The notes below the pieces were generated by a model. The model was not told where the DNA came from. It did not search any database and saw nothing but the letters and a program-made list of their open reading frames with translations. DNA of 31,979 nt. It comes from RUG11894 sp964344335. Lineage in GTDB: Bacteria > Bacillota > Clostridia > Peptostreptococcales > Anaerovoracaceae. Location of the stretch: contig CAYFMW010000021.1 of NCBI GenBank assembly GCA_964344335.1, positions 1-31,979 on the forward strand, in the 5' to 3' direction. Made by a program: the position numbers and the translations under genes. Of this stretch, positions 1-7,783 are shown in pieces; within the stretch, counting starts at the first letter, position 1, and each line of letters starts with the position of its first letter.

Positions 1-89
1 TGGCGCAGGAGGTGGGATTCGAACCCACGTGGCGTTGCCGCCCAACGGTTTTCGAGACCGCCCCGTTATGACCTCTTCGATACTCCTGC
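1..89 (-). tRNA. tRNA-Ser (anticodon CGA)
   Basis: Read on the minus strand, the 7-bp acceptor stem GCAGGAG/CTCCTGC closes with discriminator G and an encoded CCA at positions 1-3. The anticodon stem GCGGT/ACCGT frames the loop CTCGAAA, giving anticodon CGA, which reads the serine codon UCG. A long variable arm (GGGCGGCAACGCCC) and a GTTCGAATC T-loop fit a class II serine tRNA. It lies only 17 nt downstream of the lipid kinase stop codon in the same orientation, so it may be processed from that transcript or have a promoter inside the gene. Confidence 0.95.
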
Positions 90-106
90 CCGTATTTACA
101 ACCCCG

Positions 107-1021
107 CTATGATACCACAAACCCCTCGGGTACCACAAGGTTTATAAACTTGGGAATTATTTCAAAAGTTCCTTCCTCAAATGGCATTACCTCACCGTCC
201 AAAGCTATGGTCGCCGGAGTGAGCGCCTTCAGATGGAACTTTCTGCACTGCCTATATTCAATGTAGCGCCTGGTACTCTTGTGCTTAAGGTGCGTTCCTT
301 TGCGATATCGCAGAAGTTCACTGATAATCGCCGGACCTTTCACCTGCGAAACCATGCATACATCCATCAGTCCGTCCGTCAGGCTGGCCTTAGGGCAACT
401 CTTAAACCCGCCCCCGCAGAAGCGGCCGTTACCTATCGCGGAAAGGAAGAAATGACCCTGCTTTTCCTCTCCGTCGTCGAAGGAATAAACCATCTCGTAG
501 AGGGGCTTCGTCGCGAGGACTTCCAGCGCGCTCACCGCATATGCCAAAGAACCTTTAAGGCGGTCGCTCTTTCGCTCCGCCACCTTTTCGACAATCGCGC
601 TGTCGGTGCCGATATTGCACATATTGATGGAATACATGTCGTTATATTTAATAACATCGACCTTTTGGGTGGATGCACGAATCATGGCGGGGATATCCAA
701 AAACGGTTTTGACAAAGGAAAATTCCGCACGAAGTCGTCACCGCTTCCGCTGGGAAGGATGGCCAGTTCGGCATTTTTGAAACCCGCTATTCCCTGGAGA
801 ACATTGTTGACCGTGCCGTCGCCTCCGACCGCATACAAGCGAACACGCCCCTCAAAAGCGCACTTCTGTCTGCAGTAAAGCGCGGTCTCGTGAGCATTTA
901 GAGTCCTGTGAATCTCGTAATCGTCCTCAAACCCTTCAAGGGCCTGGTGAATCCTCGGCAATAATTCCTTTACAGCCATGCCGTCTCCGGCCGCCGGATT
1001 AACTACAAATATGTGCTTCAT
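107..1021 (-). CDS. Diacylglycerol kinase-family lipid kinase (YegS/DgkB/BmrU type)
   Basis: A 304-residue protein of the DAGK catalytic family, which phosphorylates diacylglycerol or a related lipid with ATP at the inner membrane face. The family motifs are visible: VNPAAGDG near residue 8, the nucleotide-binding VGGDGTVNNVLQG around residues 65-77, and LPSGSGDDFVRNF shortly after. A C-terminal half ending in a beta-rich segment with ALDGE is typical. Length matches the family (about 290-310). It begins 5 nt after the pyrimidine-nucleoside phosphorylase stop, so it is very likely co-transcribed with it. The family call is secure; the exact lipid substrate cannot be read from the sequence. 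Confidence 0.9.
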   Translation of the reverse strand: MKHIFVVNPAAGDGMAVKELLPRIHQALEGFEDDYEIHRTLNAHETALYCRQKCAFEGRVRLYAVGGDGTVNNVLQGIAGFKNAELAILPSGSGDDFVRNFPLSKPFLDIPAMIRASTQKVDVIKYNDMYSINMCNIGTDSAIVEKVAERKSDRLKGSLAYAVSALEVLATKPLYEMVYSFDDGEEKQGHFFLSAIGNGRFCGGGFKSCPKASLTDGLMDVCMVSQVKGPAIISELLRYRKGTHLKHKSTRRYIEYRQCRKFHLKALTPATIALDGEVMPFEEGTFEIIPKFINLVVPEGFVVS

Positions 1022-1026
1022 GCACC

Positions 1027-2334
1027 CTACTCTATCACTTCCTTGATCAGCTTGGATGCCTCAGGCTTATCTTCACCGATCCCATAAGCTTCCGAAACCT
1101 TTATGAGGCCGTCCGCAAGCTTCTCCCTATCATCAGAAAACAGTCTCGCCAGGCATTCGCCTTCCGCGACTTTGTCTCCCATCTTGCGCAGCAATACTAT
1201 CCCTGCGGAGGCGTCTACATCGTCCTCCTTGGTGAGTCTTCCAGCGCCCAGATGCTGAGATATGCCCCCTATTATATCAGCTTCCAGATTAAAAATATAG
1301 CCATCTTTATCGGAAAGAAGCTCCGCACAATATTTTGCCTGTTTAAAGAGCCTGTAGTCATCTATGCATGCGGGATTTCCGCCCTGAGCCTTCACGAAGC
1401 GCCTGAATGTTTCGAGAGCTCTTCCCGACTTCAGGGCATCTTCGGCCATGCTACGCCCCTCGGCCGGAGTCTTTGCCTTCTCGCCGCAGTAAATCATGTA
1501 TCCGGAGAGTGTCAGAGAAAGCTCTGTAAGATCCGCGGGGCCTTTGCACTTTAAGGTCTCTATTGCTTCCATAACCTCGAGATTGTTTCCGACCGCATTG
1601 CCGAGAGGTTGGTTCATGTCGGTAATGATTGCGACCGTCTTCTTGCCGGCCCTGTTCCCTATCTCGACCATCATCTCTCCGAGGCGCTTGGCCGCATCCT
1701 CGGTCTTGTTGAAGCTGCCTTTGCCGCATTTTACATCGAGGACTATAGCGTCGCTACCGCTGGCAAGCTTCTTGCTCATTATCGAGGAAGTTATGAGAGA
1801 GATATTCTCGATTGTTCCCGTAACATCCCTTATAGCGTAGATTTTCTTGTCGGCAGGAGCCACATCCGCGGTCTGGCTTATTATAGCCATGCCCGCATAT
1901 TCGACGGCCGCAAGGAATTCCTCGGAGGAAAGCTCCACGCGAAAGCCCGGGATGGATTCCATCTTGTCTACCGTGCCGCCGCTAAAGCCGAGGCTCCGCC
2001 CGCTCATCTTCGCGATCGGAACACCGCAGGAGGCCGCAATCGGCGCGACTATAAGCGAAGTCTTGTCCCCGACCCCCCCGGTGCTGTGCTTGTCGACCTT
2101 AATACCCTTTATAGCGGAAAGATCCATCTTGTCTCCGCTTTCGAGCATCGCCGCAGTGAGGTCGAAGGTCTCCCGCTTGTTCATGCCTTTAAGGCATATC
2201 GCCATCAGCAGGGCCGAGGTCTGATAATCGGGGATACTCCCCTCCGTAACCCCCCTCACAAAACCGTGAATCTCCTCGCCGGAAAGCTCCTGACCGTTCT
2301 TTTTCTTTACTATGATTTCAACCATATCCGTCAT
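1027..2334 (-). CDS. pdp: Pyrimidine-nucleoside phosphorylase
   Basis: A 435-residue enzyme of the thymidine/pyrimidine nucleoside phosphorylase family, which splits (deoxy)uridine or thymidine with phosphate into base and (deoxy)ribose-1-phosphate. The family signature around KMSGRSLGFSGGTVDKMES and the phosphate-binding KHSTGGVGDKTSL are both present. The start has an upstream GGAGA-type ribosome binding site. The gene follows phosphopentomutase by about 60 nt on the same strand; that enzyme takes the next step (sugar-1-phosphate to sugar-5-phosphate), so the pair forms a nucleoside-salvage unit. The same family includes deoA thymidine phosphorylase; Firmicute homologues of this length are usually broad-specificity pdp. 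Confidence 0.93.
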   Translation of the reverse strand: MTDMVEIIVKKKNGQELSGEEIHGFVRGVTEGSIPDYQTSALLMAICLKGMNKRETFDLTAAMLESGDKMDLSAIKGIKVDKHSTGGVGDKTSLIVAPIAASCGVPIAKMSGRSLGFSGGTVDKMESIPGFRVELSSEEFLAAVEYAGMAIISQTADVAPADKKIYAIRDVTGTIENISLITSSIMSKKLASGSDAIVLDVKCGKGSFNKTEDAAKRLGEMMVEIGNRAGKKTVAIITDMNQPLGNAVGNNLEVMEAIETLKCKGPADLTELSLTLSGYMIYCGEKAKTPAEGRSMAEDALKSGRALETFRRFVKAQGGNPACIDDYRLFKQAKYCAELLSDKDGYIFNLEADIIGGISQHLGAGRLTKEDDVDASAGIVLLRKMGDKVAEGECLARLFSDDREKLADGLIKVSEAYGIGEDKPEASKLIKEVIE

Positions 2335-2395
2335 TTTATTCTCCGTTCCGCCGCTCGCTTCTGCGGCATAGACAGCTGTAAAAGCTCAGATCTTA

Positions 2396-3574
2396 CTACA
2401 GCAATATTTCCTTAAGGAATGATTCCCCTATCGGCGGCTTCTCTTCCAATTCAAGATATTCCGCGCAGGTCGCCGCTATATCCGCAAAGCTGCACCTGGT
2501 CCCGAGATTCACTCCCTTTTTGAGCAGCGCACCGTAGGCGAGCATGAATACATACTCTCTCGTATGATCGGTGCCCGGGGCCGCGGGGTCGTTGCCGTGG
2601 TCGGCCGTGATAATTATTATATCATCCTTCTTTAAAGCTGCGAGGATTTCCGGAAGCCGCTCGTCGAACTCCATTATGGCATCCGCATAGCCCTGAACAT
2701 TGCGTCTGTGCCCGTATTTAGAGTCGAATTCCACTAGGTTTATAAATAGAAGTCCGTTAAAATCAGTCGCAAGAGCCTGCAGGCAGCGATCGACGCCGTC
2801 CATGTTATTGTCGATATGAATCCCCACATCCACTCCGTAAGCGTCGAAGATGTCGGAAATCTTGCCTATCGTGGCGGAAACTTGACCGCTATCCTGGACA
2901 TAGTTTAAAAGCGTGCGTTCGGGCGGCTTCACCGAGTAGTCCTTGCGGTCGGAAGTCCGCTCTCTCTTGCCCTCGGCGTTTATTATATATGGCCTTGCGA
3001 TAACTCTCGCGCAGGCCCAGTCGCCCGTGAGCATCTCCCTCGCAATCTCGCAGATTTCGTAAAGCTCCTCGAGCGGCACGACGGCGGTATTGCAGGCGAC
3101 CTGAAATACCGAGTCCGCGGATGTATAAACTATGGGCTTGCCCGTCTCTTCGTGCTCGGGGCCCAGAAGCTCGATAATCTCGGTCCCGGAAGCCGGATAG
3201 TTTCCAATAACCTTGCGGCCTATGCGCTCCTCGAGCAGTTCTATAAATTCCCGGGGAAAGCCCTCGGGATAGGTCTTAAAAGGCACATCCGTGTAAAGGC
3301 CGGCTATCTCCCAATGTCCGGTAGTCGTGTCTTTTCCGATTGATTTTTCTGCGAGCCTGGCAAAGCAGCCGAGGGAATCTTCCACCCGGCCCACGGCCTC
3401 GTTTACACCCTCGATATTTCCGATGCCGAGTTTTTTGAGGTTTACGGGATTGAAGTTATCGGCCTTCTCCGCTATGTGCCCCAGGGTATCGGCGCCTTCG
3501 TCGCCGTAGTCGACGGCATCGGGCAGGGCTCCTATGCCCAGACTGTCCAATATTAAAATAATCGCTCTCTTCAT
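2396..3574 (-). CDS. deoB: Phosphopentomutase
   Basis: A 392-residue phosphopentomutase of the alkaline-phosphatase superfamily that interconverts (deoxy)ribose-1-phosphate and -5-phosphate using Mn2+. It shows the N-terminal metal site ILDSLGIGALPDA, the DTTTGHWEIAG segment that carries the phosphorylated threonine, and the C-terminal metal motif TADHGNDP. Length is standard. Its start lies 2 nt after the stop of the upstream phosphoesterase gene, and pyrimidine-nucleoside phosphorylase follows, so it supplies the second step of nucleoside breakdown in the same transcript. Confidence 0.96.
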   Translation of the reverse strand: MKRAIILILDSLGIGALPDAVDYGDEGADTLGHIAEKADNFNPVNLKKLGIGNIEGVNEAVGRVEDSLGCFARLAEKSIGKDTTTGHWEIAGLYTDVPFKTYPEGFPREFIELLEERIGRKVIGNYPASGTEIIELLGPEHEETGKPIVYTSADSVFQVACNTAVVPLEELYEICEIAREMLTGDWACARVIARPYIINAEGKRERTSDRKDYSVKPPERTLLNYVQDSGQVSATIGKISDIFDAYGVDVGIHIDNNMDGVDRCLQALATDFNGLLFINLVEFDSKYGHRRNVQGYADAIMEFDERLPEILAALKKDDIIIITADHGNDPAAPGTDHTREYVFMLAYGALLKKGVNLGTRCSFADIAATCAEYLELEEKPPIGESFLKEILL

Positions 3575-3576
3575 AA

Positions 3577-4326
3577 TTATTCGCCTTTCCGCTCTTCGTA
3601 TATCAGCTTCGGCACGCAGTCCAGCCTGTCGAGCGATACCAGATGATAATCCACGCCTTCGGAGCTCTTAAGGATTCTCTCGCCGAAGGCATCGCTTCCG
3701 TGCAGATGGCCGTAGACGACGCAGCTCGCCCCGGCCTGCGCAAAGAGCTTCGTAAAATCCGTTTCCTCGCCTTGACCGTTTGAAGGCGGGTAATGCATGG
3801 CGCCGATTATAACGGGTCTCTCGCCCCTCAGCTCTTCCTGCTGCTCGCATATTGCAAGGGCGCGCTCCATGCTCATCTCGAGCCTCAGGACCTCGCGCCG
3901 GTATATCTTCGCATTCGCCTCTTCGTCTTCAAGAAAGCTTGCAGAACCGTGGCACATCCATCCCCTGCTTCCGAATATTACCGCATTTCCTCGAAGATGC
4001 GCATCATTTTGAATATATTCTATGCTCTCGTAGTCTCCCCTCATCTTCGCAAGGCTCGTCCACCAGAGGTCGTGATTTCCTTTTAAGAGCAACTTGTTTC
4101 CGGGCAGCGCATCGATCCAGGCTAGATCGTCTCGGGCCTGCTCGTAGCGCAGCGCCCAGGAGATATCCCCCGGGATTATCACCGTGTCCTCGGGGGCTAC
4201 CATGCTCTCCCAGTTTTCTTTAAGTTTTTCGTCGTGATTCACCCATACTCCTCCGAATTCGTCCATCGGCTTTTGTACGGACGGATTTTTGGAGAGGTGA
4301 AGATCAGCTATCGCCCATATCCTCAT
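3577..4326 (-). CDS. Calcineurin-like metallophosphoesterase
   Basis: A 249-residue cytoplasmic protein with the complete metallophosphoesterase metal-ligand series in order: ADLHLS (D8, H10), GDISWA (D54), GNHD (N84-H85-D86), a histidine in GAMHYP and GHLHG near the C-terminus. The whole-length pattern fits the predicted phosphohydrolase group COG1768, whose substrate is not established. Its start overlaps the rmuC 3' end by 23 nt and deoB starts 2 nt after its stop, so it is translated from the same message. The operon with nucleoside phosphorylase and mutase makes a nucleotide or sugar phosphate substrate possible, but that is inference. Confidence 0.88.
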   Translation of the reverse strand: MRIWAIADLHLSKNPSVQKPMDEFGGVWVNHDEKLKENWESMVAPEDTVIIPGDISWALRYEQARDDLAWIDALPGNKLLLKGNHDLWWTSLAKMRGDYESIEYIQNDAHLRGNAVIFGSRGWMCHGSASFLEDEEANAKIYRREVLRLEMSMERALAICEQQEELRGERPVIIGAMHYPPSNGQGEETDFTKLFAQAGASCVVYGHLHGSDAFGERILKSSEGVDYHLVSLDRLDCVPKLIYEERKGE

Positions 4327-5440
4327 CGGGTCCCCCGATTTCCTGTATATCCGAAAGCGCCCGCTGAATGCTTCTGGTGCGCGTCCCTATAAGGGTGTCG
4401 AGCTCCGAGCTCGCCTGGTTCAATCTGAGTTGAGTCTTATCCAGCACTTGTCCGAAACTGTCAAATTCCCTCTTAACCTCGCTTAAAACCTTCCATACCT
4501 CTCCGGAGCGCTTCTGTATGGCCAGGGTTTTAAATCCCATCTGAAGGCTATTAAGAAGGGCCGCCATCGTGGAAGGACCTGCGAGCATAACCCTGCATTT
4601 CTTCTGGCAATATTCCATCATCCCCATATTTACGGCTTCCGCGTAAAGCCCCTCAAAAGGAAGGAACATGACCGCAAAATCCGTCGTATACGGAGGGTTC
4701 ACATATTTGTTTCTTATCTGCATCGCGGAGTTTTTTAGGAAAGTCGCAAGGCTCTTTCTGGCGGCATCCGCAGCCTCCGCATCCGCTCTTTCGTAGGCAT
4801 CCTGAAGTGCCGCGTAGGCCTCCGCCGGAAACTTCGCATCGATGGGTAGGTAGACGAAATCCTCCCCGCTTCCGGGAAGCTTAACAGCGAACTCCACCCG
4901 CTCCTGGCTGCCCGCTTTTATCTGAGCATTTTCGACATATAGATTCGGTGCCAGAATTTCTTCCAGTATGCTTGCAAGCTGCAGCTCGCCTATGACCCCC
5001 CTCGTCTTTACATTCGAGAGCAGCTTCTTGAGGTCTCCCACGCTGCGGGCGAGGGTCTGCATCTCTCCGAGGCCCTTATAAACTTCGTCGAGGCTAGTCC
5101 TGACATGGGAAAAGGAATTCGTAAGGCGCTCGTCGAGGGTTGTGCTGAGCTTTTCATCGACGGTCTCGCGAATTTTTTCCATATTCCGCTCGTTGGACTG
5201 CTGCATGGAGTTGAGGCGCTCCTCCATGCCGGACCTTAGATATTCCATCCTCTGATCCTGCTGCATGGTCGTATCCGCGATGACTCTGCCCATCTGCATT
5301 AGCCCGTCGCGTATGGCCGCCTCCGTCTCCTTTCGCGAAGAAGAAACTTCCCTTTTAGTGCTCGCAAAACTAAGCGCGAGCACTATTATTACGAGCGCCA
5401 AAGCGGCGATTATTCCAATCAACAAAAATTCCAAAGGCAT
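4304..5440 (-). CDS. rmuC: DNA recombination protein RmuC family
   Basis: A 378-residue RmuC-family protein. An N-terminal membrane anchor (about residues 3-26, hydrophobic) is followed by a long coiled coil with many Q/E/R residues and then the conserved nuclease-like core, including LLSNVKTRGVIGE, LPIDAKFP and FLPFEGLYAEA, all diagnostic. The family limits DNA inversions and rearrangements at repeats. I chose the ATG at 5440 rather than an in-frame one 54 nt upstream, because AGGAGG lies 7 nt before it and the anchor begins directly. The 3' end overlaps the phosphoesterase start by 23 nt. It is the first gene of the minus-strand operon running to the tRNA. Confidence 0.92.
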   Translation of the reverse strand: MPLEFLLIGIIAALALVIIVLALSFASTKREVSSSRKETEAAIRDGLMQMGRVIADTTMQQDQRMEYLRSGMEERLNSMQQSNERNMEKIRETVDEKLSTTLDERLTNSFSHVRTSLDEVYKGLGEMQTLARSVGDLKKLLSNVKTRGVIGELQLASILEEILAPNLYVENAQIKAGSQERVEFAVKLPGSGEDFVYLPIDAKFPAEAYAALQDAYERADAEAADAARKSLATFLKNSAMQIRNKYVNPPYTTDFAVMFLPFEGLYAEAVNMGMMEYCQKKCRVMLAGPSTMAALLNSLQMGFKTLAIQKRSGEVWKVLSEVKREFDSFGQVLDKTQLRLNQASSELDTLIGTRTRSIQRALSDIQEIGGPDEDMGDS

Positions 5441-5543
5441 CGAAAACCTCCTGCCGACAAGTATATCACAACCATGCATACAAGAGTGATACAAGATTTT
5501 CTACCTATAATTATAAAACCGAAGAAAATCTTATACCATAATC

Positions 5544-5552
5544 TGTTATAAT
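5544..5552 (+). promoter_or_regulatory. Extended -10 promoter of the GH18 gene
   Basis: TGTTATAAT is a perfect extended -10 element ending 6 nt before the ATG at 5559. Initiation about 7 nt downstream of the -10 would fall on the start codon itself. No good -35 hexamer lies at 17 bp, which extended -10 promoters do not require. Confidence 0.55.
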
Positions 5553-5558
5553 TAGACC

Positions 5559-7208
5559 ATGAAGAAATGGATTTTAGGCGCACTGGCGCTGATACTGATG
5601 GCGATGCCCATTACGGCGGCGGGCGAAATGGAGTCGGTTTACTACGATCTATACTACGAAGGCGCCTTAGTCGAGGGCGGCGCATATTTCTATAGGGGAA
5701 GCCCCTATATAAGCGTAGAAACCCTCGAACTTTGCGGGAATACTTCAAAACTGAATATCGACAGGGAAAACAGGCGGGTCAGCTTCGATTTGAGCAAGCT
5801 CGAGCTTTTTATTGCCGACGATGTCGCAAGCGAGTACATAAAAAAGTACGGCGGCGAGGCATATATACCCATGCGCGGCATAGATTACAGGCTGCATGTT
5901 CCGCTCAACGCCATCGCTCAGCTCGCCCATCTGGAATACAGCATGGATGAATATGCCGTATACATGATTTCCACCGATGCCGCAGACAGCATTATCCTGG
6001 GCGAGAATGTAAAGGCGGCCGCTTCGCTCCTCTATGGAAGCGGCGAAAATTTGAAATTGCGGGCGGGTTCATGCCTAAAGCTGATTGGAGAGACTGCTTC
6101 CTTCGATATAATGAGCGCCCCGGACGGGGAGATATTCTATCTGATGAAGGGGGCAAAGCTCGCAAAGGCTCCGGGAGAGAAGGCTCCCGATTTCTATTCC
6201 GCGGCCAGGAAAAAGCTGATTCCGAAGGAACCCATCAACCTATGCTGGCATAACTTCTCTTCGTCCGCCCTGATAGCGCCGGAGGACAATATCGGCAAGG
6301 ATGTCATGGCTCCCGTATGGCTTCGTCAAATAGTAAACGGAGGCGGAGCGATTGAAAACAACGCGGACCTGGGTTATGTCGACGACTGCCATGCAAGGGG
6401 TATGGATGTCTGGATTACCATCACGAACAATATGACTGTGAGGGGTTCTACGAACTTCACCACCAAGGTTTTCGCGGACAGAAACCTGAGAAACAGGACG
6501 GTCGCACAATATATGTTCTATGCCGCCCTCTACGACGCCGACGGGATAAATATAGATTACGAACAGATGCGCGATTCCGACAGGGACGGGTTTACGGCCT
6601 TTGTAAAGGAGATGCGCTCGCTTTCCGAAAGGCTCGGGCTGGTGCTCTCCGTCGACACCCTCATACCCACGAGTTGGTCCATAGAATACGATTATGCGGC
6701 ACTGGGGAAAGCGACAGACTATATATGCGTTATGAGCTACGACGAACACTATGGCGGAAGCAAAACAGCGGGTTCCGTGTCGAGCCTCGGCTGGTACAGC
6801 TCCGCGATAAAGCGGATGCTGCAGTATACCGAGCCGAATAAATTGCTGATGGGGGTTCCCTTCTATGCGCGCATATGGACCGTCGATGCGAGCGGCAAGG
6901 TTCTCGCAAACCCAGCTTTTACGATGCCTTCCGCGAGGACGAGGGTCGAAGAGTCGGGAGGGGTGCCCGTATGGCTTCCGAGCGCGGGCCAATTCTATCT
7001 TGAAGCTCCCGTCGAAGACGGAACGCTTAAAATCTGGCTGGAGGACAGGCGCTCCATAGCGGTGAGATTGAAATGCGCGCAGGATTTCGGGCTCGCCGGA
7101 ACCGCCTGCTGGCAATATGCCCAAGCCGAACCCGAAATATTCGAGGTCTTCGATGCGGTATACAAAAAAGGCGTCGATCCGAGCACCTTTTACTTCGAAA
7201 ATTATTAA
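5559..7208 (+). CDS. Secreted GH18-family glycoside hydrolase with N-terminal stalk-like domain
   Basis: A 549-residue exported protein. Residues 1-21 form a signal peptide (KKW then a hydrophobic core, cleavage near TAAG). Residues 25-140 resemble the copper-amine-oxidase N-terminal/stalk domain common in Clostridia (GSPYISVETL, AYIPMRGI). From about residue 225 to the end is a GH18 barrel; the catalytic strand reads DADGINIDYE with acid/base E335 and D333. The N in place of the first D of the DxDxE motif is usual in the YaaH/SleL-like spore-cortex and cell-wall GH18 group. A peptidoglycan or chitin-like substrate is therefore likely. No Shine-Dalgarno sequence precedes the ATG. Its stop codon overlaps the convergent kinase gene. 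Confidence 0.85.
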   Translation: MKKWILGALALILMAMPITAAGEMESVYYDLYYEGALVEGGAYFYRGSPYISVETLELCGNTSKLNIDRENRRVSFDLSKLELFIADDVASEYIKKYGGEAYIPMRGIDYRLHVPLNAIAQLAHLEYSMDEYAVYMISTDAADSIILGENVKAAASLLYGSGENLKLRAGSCLKLIGETASFDIMSAPDGEIFYLMKGAKLAKAPGEKAPDFYSAARKKLIPKEPINLCWHNFSSSALIAPEDNIGKDVMAPVWLRQIVNGGGAIENNADLGYVDDCHARGMDVWITITNNMTVRGSTNFTTKVFADRNLRNRTVAQYMFYAALYDADGINIDYEQMRDSDRDGFTAFVKEMRSLSERLGLVLSVDTLIPTSWSIEYDYAALGKATDYICVMSYDEHYGGSKTAGSVSSLGWYSSAIKRMLQYTEPNKLLMGVPFYARIWTVDASGKVLANPAFTMPSARTRVEESGGVPVWLPSAGQFYLEAPVEDGTLKIWLEDRRSIAVRLKCAQDFGLAGTACWQYAQAEPEIFEVFDAVYKKGVDPSTFYFENY

Positions 7209-7717
7209 ATGCCCAAAAGCTCTATTATGGCGTCGGCGGTTTCGTCGGCGCTTTTTCCTTTTGTGGCGACGATGAAGTCCGCATATTCTTCGTAGATCGG
7301 AGTCCTCTCCTCGTAGAGCTGTTTAAAGGTCTGGCCGGGCTTGAATACTATTCCTCTGCTGTCCATGTTCGTGACCCGCCTTTCGAGCTCCTCAAATTCG
7401 ACGCTCAAATAGATTATGTATCCTATTCGTCCGAGATGCTCCAATGCCTCGGGATAGTAGCAGACGCTCCCTCCGGGGCTTATTATGCGATTATCGCAGT
7501 CGATGCGGGATAAGACCTTCCCCTCCAACTCGCGAAAATAATCCGTACCTTCGCTGTCGATTATCTCCTGGAGGCTGCGCCCTTCCGCCTCAGTGATTAT
7601 ATTGTCGCCGTCGTTCTGCTCGCGCCCCAATTTCTCGGCGAGTATATCGCCGACCGTCGTTTTGCCGCTTCCGGGCATACCTATGAGTATTATGTTTGTT
7701 TTTTTGTCTTTATCCAT
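7205..7717 (-). CDS. aroK: Shikimate kinase-like P-loop kinase
   Basis: A 170-residue small kinase with Walker A GMPGSGKT (residues 13-20), a substrate-side acidic motif DGDN, FRELE with the conserved Arg, and a LID segment RTPIYEEYADFIV. These match shikimate kinase in length and order, the step that makes shikimate-3-phosphate from shikimate and ATP. The usual GGG substrate motif reads PGGS here, so the last glycine is replaced, and no other aro gene is nearby. It may therefore be a shikimate kinase or a close homologue acting on another small alcohol. The gene ends on the convergent GH18 stop (overlap 4 nt) and starts 66 nt downstream of the ispH-rpsA stop. Confidence 0.75.
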   Translation of the reverse strand: MDKDKKTNIILIGMPGSGKTTVGDILAEKLGREQNDGDNIITEAEGRSLQEIIDSEGTDYFRELEGKVLSRIDCDNRIISPGGSVCYYPEALEHLGRIGYIIYLSVEFEELERRVTNMDSRGIVFKPGQTFKQLYEERTPIYEEYADFIVATKGKSADETADAIIELLGI

Positions 7718-7741
7718 CGTGTCAATTTCCGATAATATAAA

Positions 7742-7767
7742 TCCCGGGCCGACTGTGCGACCCGGGA
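7742..7767 (-). terminator. Hairpin after ispH-rpsA
   Basis: TCCCGGG (7742-7748) pairs perfectly with CCCGGGA (7761-7767). On the minus strand the stem is followed by TTTATATTAT, a broken U-tract. It sits between the ispH-rpsA stop (7784) and the kinase start (7717), so it probably ends or attenuates the rarA-ispH-rpsA transcript. Confidence 0.5.
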
Positions 7768-7783
7768 AAATTAATCTTATCTC

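Noticed and set aside
6240..7124. 294-residue minus-strand frame inside the GH18 gene
   Set aside because: Antisense shadow of a gene with a signal peptide and a clear GH18 catalytic motif; its own translation has no recognisable features.
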